Shown piece by piece: positions 4,882-10,378 of a DNA stretch of 10,378 nucleotides. The notes below the pieces were generated by a model. That model saw nothing but the letters and a program-made list of their open reading frames with translations. It was not told the origin of the DNA and made no database searches. Each line of letters begins with the position of its first letter. Position 1 is the first letter of the stretch. Both the position numbers and the translations under genes were made by a program. Source of the stretch: CBDCWA01 sp046048295. GTDB lineage: Bacteria; Pseudomonadota; Alphaproteobacteria; Rhizobiales; Hyphomicrobiaceae. The stretch spans positions 1 through 10,378 of the forward strand of contig JBJOGJ010000137.1 of assembly GCA_046048295.1 (NCBI GenBank), given 5' to 3'.

Positions 4882-6108
4882 ATGGCGCAGCTGCAAACCG
4901 GGGCGGATGTCTTTTTTCTTCTTATGGGGGCGATCCTCGTGTTCGCCATGCACGGGGGCTTTGCATTCCTTGAGGTCGGCACGGTCCGGCATAAGAACCA
5001 GGTCAATGCGCTGTGCAAGATCCTGGTCGATTTTGCAATTTCGACGATCGCCTACTTCTTCGTCGGCTTCTCGATCGCCTACGGGCTGAGCTTCCTCGCA
5101 AGTGCGCAGACGATTACCGGCGGTGGCGAGGGCTTCGGGCCTCAGGGCCTGACGCTGGTGAAGTTCTTCTTCCTCTGCACCTTCGCCGCTGCGATACCTG
5201 CGATCGTTTCGGGTGGCATCGCCGAGCGCGCGCGCTTCGCGCCACAGTGTGTCGCTACCGGCCTCATCGTAGGATTGTTCTACCCCTTCTTCGAAGGCAT
5301 CGTGTGGAACAACAAGTTCCAGATACAGGATGCCTTGAAGGCGACGTTCGGCGCACCTTTCCGCGACTTCGCGGGCTCGATCGTCGTGCATGCTTTCGGG
5401 GGCTGGGCGGCGCTGGCGGCGATCAGGACGCTCGGTCCCCGTATTGGGCGCTACGAGAAAGGCCAGGCGGTCGGCATCCCGCCGTCTTCCATTCCGTGGC
5501 TGGCGATGGGTTCCTGGCTCCTGTGCATCGGCTGGTTCGGCTTCAACGTGATGAGTGCGCAGTCGCTCGGCAGCGTTTCCGGCCTGGTCGCCATGAACTC
5601 GCTGCTGGCGATGGCTGGCGGGATCATCGCGGCGTTGATCGCGGGCGACAACGATCCGGGCTTCGTCCACAACGGTGCGCTGGCTGGACTGGTCGCCGTG
5701 TGCGCCGGTTCTGACATCATGCACCCGGTGGGCGCGCTGGTGACGGGTGGCGTCGCCGGTGTCATCTTCGTCCAGATGTTCCAGATCGTCGGCAACAAGT
5801 GGAAGATCGACGACGTGCTCGGCGTGTGGCCGCTGCACGGGCTCTGCGGGCTGTGGGGCGGAATCGCCGCCGGGATATTCGGCCTCACGGCGCTGGGCGG
5901 CATGGGCGATGTCAGCTTCTTCTCGCAGCTCATCGGCAGCGTGGCGGGGGCTGCTGTCGGCTTGATATCCGGGTTCATCGTCTACGGCCTCGTCGATGTC
6001 GTGATGGGTTTCCGGATGACTGCCGAGGACGAGCGCCAGGGCGCCGACCTTTCGATACACTCGATCAGCGCCAACCCGGAGAGCGACATCAGGATGGGGC
6101 GGATGTAG
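4882..6108 (+). CDS. amt: Amt-family ammonium transporter
   Basis: The product imports ammonium across the inner membrane as a trimeric channel. It has 408 residues, normal for the family, with about eleven hydrophobic segments beginning at residue 8. No separate cleavable signal peptide is evident. His170 (SIVVHAFGG) and His319 (WPLHGLCGLWGG) are the twin pore histidines. Asp162 in DFAGS corresponds to the conserved Asp before the first of them. FFFLCTFAAAIPAIVSGGIAER (residues 95-116) carries the conserved SG-x-AER signature. HKNQVNALCKILVDFAISTI recalls the branch annotated as marine-subtype transporters; this is from memory and tentative. The ATG at 4882 is preceded by GGGGGGAG (4866-4873) at good spacing; the upstream TTG at 4864 overlaps that site and is unlikely. 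No glnK gene adjoins it, unlike many amtB loci. It is probably transcribed alone, with a hairpin after the stop. Confidence 0.97.
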   Translation: MAQLQTGADVFFLLMGAILVFAMHGGFAFLEVGTVRHKNQVNALCKILVDFAISTIAYFFVGFSIAYGLSFLASAQTITGGGEGFGPQGLTLVKFFFLCTFAAAIPAIVSGGIAERARFAPQCVATGLIVGLFYPFFEGIVWNNKFQIQDALKATFGAPFRDFAGSIVVHAFGGWAALAAIRTLGPRIGRYEKGQAVGIPPSSIPWLAMGSWLLCIGWFGFNVMSAQSLGSVSGLVAMNSLLAMAGGIIAALIAGDNDPGFVHNGALAGLVAVCAGSDIMHPVGALVTGGVAGVIFVQMFQIVGNKWKIDDVLGVWPLHGLCGLWGGIAAGIFGLTALGGMGDVSFFSQLIGSVAGAAVGLISGFIVYGLVDVVMGFRMTAEDERQGADLSIHSISANPESDIRMGRM

Positions 6109-6141
6109 CCCGAACGGCATACGCAGCGGGGTGACATTGTC

Positions 6142-6170
6142 GGGCGGGCCGTGATTTGCGCGGCCCGCCC
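6142..6170 (+). terminator. GC-rich hairpin after amt
   Basis: GGGCGGGCCG (6142-6151) and CGGCCCGCCC (6161-6170) form a perfect 10-bp stem with a nine-base loop, 33 bases after the amt stop. The following TTGACGTTTCCCTT is only weakly T-rich. This is nevertheless a strong candidate intrinsic terminator separating amt from the aminotransferase. Confidence 0.75.
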
Positions 6171-6277
6171 TTGACGTTTCCCTTGGACGAACAGGAATGA
6201 AAGCGGTATTCCGGCGTCCTCGAGCGCTGATCATACAGCGCAAACCTTGTTCTTGTGCAATCCTGGACCCACGCCAG

Positions 6278-7495
6278 ATGACCACGCGCTCTGGGCTCGA
6301 AGCCCTCGCATCCGGTGCCGTATTATCGCCCTTCACCCGCACCCGGCGGCTGCTGGATGGGCTTGCGCCGGGTATCGAGCCGGTAATCGACTTGTCGCTC
6401 GGCGAACCCAGGGAAACGATGCCCGATTTCGTGCTGGCCAAGATCAAGGAATCGGAAGCGCTGTTCGCAAAGTATCCGCCGATCCGGGGTTCGGATGAAC
6501 TCAGGGGCGCCATTGCCGACTGGATCGGACGGCGGTTCGGCAGTGCGGTGCGGATCGATCCCGAGCGCGAGGTGCTGCCGGCCAACGGATCACGGGAGGC
6601 GCTGTTCTACGCAACTTTGCCGGCGGTAGGGCGCAAGCGCGTTATGGGGCAGCCGGCGGCGCTGATGTGCAATCCCTATTATCAGGCCTACCTCGGCGGG
6701 GCGATGGTGGCAGGCGCGGAGCCGGTATTTCTGAACGCGACACCCGAGACTGGGAACCTGCCGGATCTCGGAAGGCTCGAAGCGGACAAGGAACTCCTGA
6801 AACGGGCTGTGGTGCTGTTCATCTGCTCGCCGGCCAATCCGCAGGGTGCCGCGGCCGATGCCGCATACATCTCGCGGGCACTCGATCTCGCGCGGCGCCA
6901 CGACATCATGCTGTTCTTCGACGAGTGCTATTCCGAGATCTACGGGGGGGCACCGCCGGTGGGTGCATTGCAGGTCGCTGCTGCAACGCCTGAGAGGTTC
7001 AAGAACCTTGTCGTCTTCAACTCGCTCTCGAAGCGGTCCAACCTGCCGGGCCTCAGATCCGGCTTTGCCGCTGGGGACGCGGACTTTCTCGAAATGCTGG
7101 CGGAGGTTCGAAATCAAGTGGCGCCGCAGATGCCGGGGCCGATCCAGCATGCTTCGGCTGCGGTCTGGGCGGACGAGGCGCATGTCAGCGTGAATCAGGC
7201 GGCCTACCGGGCGAAATATGACGTCTGCGACGAGGTGCTGGGGCACCGGTTCGGCTATCGCAGGCCGGACGGCGGCTTCTTCCTTTGGCTCGAAATGACG
7301 CAATTTGGGGGGGGTGAAGCTGCAACGCTAACCCTTTGGAAAGGCTCCGGTGTCAAAGTCATCCCGGGTGCCTATCTGGCGCAGGCGGACGACCGGGGTG
7401 TCAATCCGGGGGAAAATTTCATCCGCGTCGCGCTTGTTCATGATGTTGCGACGATCAGGTCGGCACTCGAGAGGATTGTTCAGTTGAGTGCCTAG
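6278..7495 (+). CDS. dapC: Class I/II PLP aminotransferase, N-succinyldiaminopimelate aminotransferase (DapC)-like
   Basis: The likely reaction is the glutamate-dependent amination step of the succinylase diaminopimelate route, which feeds lysine and peptidoglycan. The 405-aa product is a fold-type I aminotransferase. Lys252 in NSLSKRSNLPGLRSGF is the PLP lysine, Asp215 and Tyr218 in FFDECYSEIYGG contact the cofactor, Asn187 lies in CSPANPQG, and Arg383 in FIRVAL binds the substrate carboxylate. LPANGSREALF, DECYSEIY and LSKRSN are characteristic of DapC-type proteins. ATG 6278 is chosen because the matching region begins soon after it (SGLEALASG, then SPFTRTRRLLDGLAPG). The in-frame ATG at 6197 adds 27 arginine- and cysteine-rich residues unlike the family, although its AGGA is adjacent. 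An eight-G run at 7307-7314 lies inside the gene. The exact substrate is not proven; another acyl-amino-acid aminotransferase is possible. Confidence 0.87.
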   Translation: MTTRSGLEALASGAVLSPFTRTRRLLDGLAPGIEPVIDLSLGEPRETMPDFVLAKIKESEALFAKYPPIRGSDELRGAIADWIGRRFGSAVRIDPEREVLPANGSREALFYATLPAVGRKRVMGQPAALMCNPYYQAYLGGAMVAGAEPVFLNATPETGNLPDLGRLEADKELLKRAVVLFICSPANPQGAAADAAYISRALDLARRHDIMLFFDECYSEIYGGAPPVGALQVAAATPERFKNLVVFNSLSKRSNLPGLRSGFAAGDADFLEMLAEVRNQVAPQMPGPIQHASAAVWADEAHVSVNQAAYRAKYDVCDEVLGHRFGYRRPDGGFFLWLEMTQFGGGEAATLTLWKGSGVKVIPGAYLAQADDRGVNPGENFIRVALVHDVATIRSALERIVQLSA

Positions 7496-7501
7496 CGCCG
7501 T

Positions 7502-7521
7502 CCCGGTGCTTCGGCACCGGG
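7502..7521 (+). terminator. UUCG-loop hairpin between the aminotransferase and ftsK
   Basis: CCCGGTGC and GCACCGGG form a perfect 8-bp stem closed by the very stable TTCG tetraloop, six bases after the aminotransferase stop. No T-run follows, so it may stabilise the 3' end or attenuate read-through rather than terminate fully. It argues against the GTG at 7488 as the ftsK start, because the hairpin would then lie just inside the coding region. Confidence 0.6.
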
Positions 7522-7532
7522 TAGTGCCCTTG

Positions 7533-10085
7533 ATGATGTATGAGCGTACGGGCGCAGAGCCTCAGAAGTTTCTGCCCGCGACGATTGAAGCAGCGCTGCA
7601 AAGCGGTTTTGCACGGGTGGCGGGCGTCTTGCTCTGCCTCGCCGCAGCGATCGGCTGGGCCAGTCTTCTCTCGTGGTCGGTCAACGATCCAAGCCCCATG
7701 CACGCTACCGGAGGAGCCGTCCGCAACCTGCTCGGGCCGTTCGGTGCAGCCGTTTCAGATCTGATGCTGCAGACCGTAGGCCTCGCGACCTTGTTCGCGC
7801 TGCTGGTGCCGATGCTGTGGGGCGCCGAGCTGATTGCCGTGAAATTCATCGCCGGCTTCCGCGCCAAGGTCGTTCTCTATCCTGCTGCTGTTCTTATCCT
7901 TGCGGCGGGGTTGTCGGCGATTCCGAAGCCGGCGGGCTGGCCGCTGCGTCACGGTCTCGGTGGGTTTTTCGGCGACGCCCTGCTCATCGCAGGGTCGGGC
8001 CTTGTCGGGTTCGTCGTGCCTGAGAAGTCGATGCTGCTTGCGGGCCTGGTGTTCTTCGCCGCTGGTTGTGGGCTGATCGTCTACACGGCTGGGCTGAGCC
8101 AGCGGGCGCTCTGGCAACTTGTGGCGGTTGGTGGTCGTGCCGGCGTTGGATCGCTGCGACAGACCCGGGACGAGCAGCGCGACGGGCGGCGGGAGCCGAC
8201 GCTGGACGTGACGGCGGTCATGCGGCCGCCGCTCGACGATGTTCAGGAGCGGTATGCCAATCTGAATGCTCATGATCCGGTAGTTCAGCCGCGGGATGAC
8301 ACGCCGGCGCCGGAAATGGAGGAAGCGGTGGTGTGGCCGCAATCCGATCCCGATCCTGTCGAGGTTGGGGTCGTGGTGGTCGACGAGGCGCTCGATGACG
8401 ATGCGGGTGACATGGACGTTGACGCGGCTGCGCTGGCGCGCCGGTTCGCGCCTGGCGCGAAGAAGCCCGAAGCGCGGGGGGGGCTGGCGGCCATTCTCGC
8501 GCGTGCAGCGGCGCCGGAGGGCCCCGTCGAGCAGCCTGTGCAGCTGCGGCCAGCCATGGCCAGCAATGCTGTGCGTGGCGGGTATCGATTTCCCAGTCTG
8601 CAGCTCCTCAAGGGTCGGGATCCGGCCGCGCGGCAAGGGGCGAACGGTGAAGCTCTCAACGACACTGCGCGTCTGCTCGAGGACGTGCTGCGTGATTTCG
8701 GCGTCAAGGGCGAGATCAGGGATATCCGGCCCGGACCGGTGGTTACGGTTTTCGAGTTCGAGCCGCAGCGGGGCACCAAATCGCAGCGCGTGATCGGTCT
8801 AGCCGAGGACATCGGGCGCTCGATGGGCGCCCGCGCGCTCCGGATCAGCGTCGTGCCCGGGCGTAACGCTCTCGGCATAGAAGTGCCGAACGCCGCGTCC
8901 GAGACAGTTCTGCTGCGCGAGATTCTCGAGGCTTCGGCTTTCCGTGCAAGCGAGGCCAGCCTGCCGATCACCCTCGGCAAGTCCATCAACGGCGAGCCTG
9001 TCGTGGCCGATCTGGCCCGCATGCCGCACCTTCTGGTGGCGGGCACGACGGGGTCGGGAAAGTCGGTCGGCATCAATACGATGATCGTGTCGCTTCTCTA
9101 CCGGCACACGCATGAGCAGTGCCGGATGCTGATGATCGATCCGAAGATGCTCGAGCTGTCGGTCTACAACGACATTCCGCACCTTCTCGCACCTGTGGTA
9201 ACCGATCCCATGCAGGCGGTGGCAGCGCTCAACTGGGCCGTAGGCGAGATGGAAGAACGCTATAAGCTGATGGCCAAGCTCGGGGTGCGCAACCTCGACG
9301 GCTACAACAAGCGGATTCGCGAAGCGAGAGCCGCCGGTCAGCCGCTCGAACGGTGTGTTCAGACCGGCTATCACCCGCAGACCGGGCATGCGATCTACGA
9401 GACCGAGACCCTCGACTGCGCGCCGCTTCCCTATATCGTCATCGTCGTCGACGAGTTCGCGGACCTCATGCTCGTCGCCGGCAAGGAGATCGAGGCTGCG
9501 GTGCAGCGGCTCGCACAAATGGCCAGGGCGGCAGGAATTCATCTGATCATGGCCACGCAGCGTCCGTCGGTCGACGTGATCACGGGCACGATCAAGGCCA
9601 ACTTCCCTTCGCGAATCAGCTTCAAGGTTGCTTCGAAGATCGACAGCCGCACGATCGTCAACGAGCAGGGAGCCGAACAGCTACTCGGGCACGGAGACAT
9701 GCTGTTCTTCTCCGGTTCCGGGGCGCTGCAGCGCGTGCATGGGGCTTTCGTCTCGGACGAAGAGGTGGAGGCGGTGGCCGCGCATCTGCGGGCGATCCAA
9801 AGGCCGGATTATGTCGCGGCACTTGCCGAGGCACGGGTCGAGACCAAGGAAAGCCAGCCACGGATCGAGACTGCCGCCGAGGATCTCTACGAGCAGGCCA
9901 AGGCGATCGTCATTCGTGATCGCAAGGCGTCGACCAGCTATCTGCAGCGGCGGCTTTCGATCGGGTACAACCGTGCCGCGGATCTGATCGACAGGCTCGA
10001 GGAAGACGGAATCGTGAGCGCCCAGAATGCTTCCGGCAGGCGCGAGGTTCTGGCCGGGAATGACGGGTCGGGCCAGCTCATCTGA
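7533..10085 (+). CDS. ftsK: FtsK/SpoIIIE-family DNA translocase
   Basis: FtsK is anchored at the division septum and pumps chromosomal DNA so that the terminus region is resolved before division. From ATG 7533 the protein has 850 residues. There are four or five membrane segments at about 26-48, 77-100, 113-131, 144-162 and 167-186. An acidic, proline-containing linker follows to about 370 (DDDAGDMDVD). The motor shows Walker A AGTTGSGKS with Lys510 and Walker B IVIVVDEF with Asp640 and Glu641. ATQRPSVDVITG, NFPSRISFKVASKIDSRTI and QLLGHGDML are classic motor motifs. The gamma winged helix that reads polarity sequences lies at about 785-850 (SYLQRRLSIGYNRAADLIDRLEEDGIV). The start is uncertain. 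GTG 7488 has GAGGA 12 bases upstream and would overlap the previous stop by eight bases. ATG 7533 lacks a clear ribosome binding site but lies after the hairpin. The family call is secure. Confidence 0.96.
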   Translation: MMYERTGAEPQKFLPATIEAALQSGFARVAGVLLCLAAAIGWASLLSWSVNDPSPMHATGGAVRNLLGPFGAAVSDLMLQTVGLATLFALLVPMLWGAELIAVKFIAGFRAKVVLYPAAVLILAAGLSAIPKPAGWPLRHGLGGFFGDALLIAGSGLVGFVVPEKSMLLAGLVFFAAGCGLIVYTAGLSQRALWQLVAVGGRAGVGSLRQTRDEQRDGRREPTLDVTAVMRPPLDDVQERYANLNAHDPVVQPRDDTPAPEMEEAVVWPQSDPDPVEVGVVVVDEALDDDAGDMDVDAAALARRFAPGAKKPEARGGLAAILARAAAPEGPVEQPVQLRPAMASNAVRGGYRFPSLQLLKGRDPAARQGANGEALNDTARLLEDVLRDFGVKGEIRDIRPGPVVTVFEFEPQRGTKSQRVIGLAEDIGRSMGARALRISVVPGRNALGIEVPNAASETVLLREILEASAFRASEASLPITLGKSINGEPVVADLARMPHLLVAGTTGSGKSVGINTMIVSLLYRHTHEQCRMLMIDPKMLELSVYNDIPHLLAPVVTDPMQAVAALNWAVGEMEERYKLMAKLGVRNLDGYNKRIREARAAGQPLERCVQTGYHPQTGHAIYETETLDCAPLPYIVIVVDEFADLMLVAGKEIEAAVQRLAQMARAAGIHLIMATQRPSVDVITGTIKANFPSRISFKVASKIDSRTIVNEQGAEQLLGHGDMLFFSGSGALQRVHGAFVSDEEVEAVAAHLRAIQRPDYVAALAEARVETKESQPRIETAAEDLYEQAKAIVIRDRKASTSYLQRRLSIGYNRAADLIDRLEEDGIVSAQNASGRREVLAGNDGSGQLI

Positions 10086-10231
10086 TTGTCGCACCGGTTG
10101 GCAGCGGCAGCATTGCCACCCATGCACGGTGTTCTCCCCGCTGCAGCGCGCGCTGCCCACTTCTTGTCTAATTGTTGCTACATGGCCGTGGCTTCCTATA
10201 CACCTGAGCAGCGAGAGAGGCAGGGGGCGCA
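10086..10231. other. Intergenic region after ftsK
   Basis: These 146 bases contain a 14-bp palindrome GCAGCGCGCGCTGC (10143-10156), followed by a pyrimidine-rich stretch, possibly a weak ftsK terminator. TTGCTA (10175-10180) and TATACA (10197-10202), 16 bp apart, are a possible sigma-70 promoter for the next gene. Both calls are tentative. Confidence 0.35.
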
Positions 10232-10378
10232 ATGGGTGGTCTTTACAAAGTGTTGGCTGGGCTGAGCGGCGTCATTCTGGCGCTCTACCTCGCTGGCGGG
10301 GCTGCTGCACAGGATGCCGGTCAGGCTGGCGCCAAGGGCGCGTCTTCCAATCCTGTCGGAGCGAGCGATCCCAAATGG
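10232..10378 (+). CDS. N-terminal 49 codons of an exported protein of unknown function (partial)
   Basis: The ATG at 10232 is preceded by AGAGAGG (10214-10220) and AGGGGG (10222-10227), giving a good ribosome binding site, and the frame is open to the window edge. The product begins with a basic residue and a hydrophobic core, then AGGAAA before QDAGQ, a typical Sec signal peptide probably cut after residue 26. The visible mature part is Ala-, Gly- and Ser-rich and ends SNPVGASDPKW. It is therefore probably periplasmic or in the outer envelope. There is no lipobox cysteine. Too little is present to name the family; a LolA-like protein often follows ftsK in this group, but these residues do not show it. 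Confidence 0.75.
   Translation, partial: MGGLYKVLAGLSGVILALYLAGGAAAQDAGQAGAKGASSNPVGASDPKW

Noticed and set aside
4804..6585. 593-codon minus-strand open frame opposite amt
   Set aside because: It is an antisense shadow. The plus frame contains an unmistakable ammonium transporter with twin histidines and membrane segments.
7755..8636. Minus-strand 293-codon open frame opposite ftsK
   Set aside because: It is arginine- and histidine-rich low-complexity translation of the antisense strand. The plus frame encodes the FtsK membrane domain and linker.

Overview
The window is GC-rich, densely coded chromosomal DNA. The gene set, the codon use (strong G/C preference at third positions) and the protein sequences suggest an alphaproteobacterium, most likely of the Sphingomonadales (Novosphingobium/Sphingobium/Erythrobacter-like). 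This placement is inferred from protein character, not from a marker gene. Most of the content is housekeeping. The most unusual part is the 433-base divergent intergenic region between leuS and a fic gene.

Layout, left to right. (1) 1-1353, minus strand: N-terminal half of leucyl-tRNA synthetase (leuS), running off the left edge. (2) 1354-1786: long, visibly A+T-richer intergenic region. It holds an imperfect tandem array with a 72-bp period, made of half-sites of the form GRACATRT in both orientations, and the array runs up to the start codon of the next gene. (3) 1787-2914, plus: class II Fic-domain protein (SoFic-like AMP-transferase) with an N-terminal inhibitory motif and a C-terminal winged helix. 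(4) 2911-3579, plus: YggS/PLPBP pyridoxal-phosphate homeostasis protein, overlapping fic by ATGA. (5) 3713-4630, plus: unrecognised 305-aa protein with a weak resemblance to the tubby-C/LURP-one fold. (6) 4882-6108, plus: Amt ammonium transporter. Its 251-base leader carries a sigma-54-like promoter, two copies of the dyad AGGCRTAYTGCCT and two mutually exclusive hairpins. A strong GC hairpin follows the gene. (7) 6278-7495, plus: DapC-like class I aminotransferase. (8) 7533-10085, plus: FtsK DNA translocase, with a perfect UUCG-loop hairpin just before its likely start. (9) 10232-10378, plus: first 49 codons of an exported protein.

How the genes fit together. leuS, amt, the aminotransferase and ftsK are core functions: translation, nitrogen uptake, probable lysine/peptidoglycan precursor synthesis, and chromosome segregation. 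The fic-yggS pair looks like a two-gene operon driven from the array. The simplest model is that a dimeric DNA-binding protein binds the repeated half-sites cooperatively and represses or tunes fic-yggS, and possibly the divergent leuS. That protein may be Fic itself through its winged helix. This model is inference. No mobile element, tRNA, rRNA or CRISPR array was seen.
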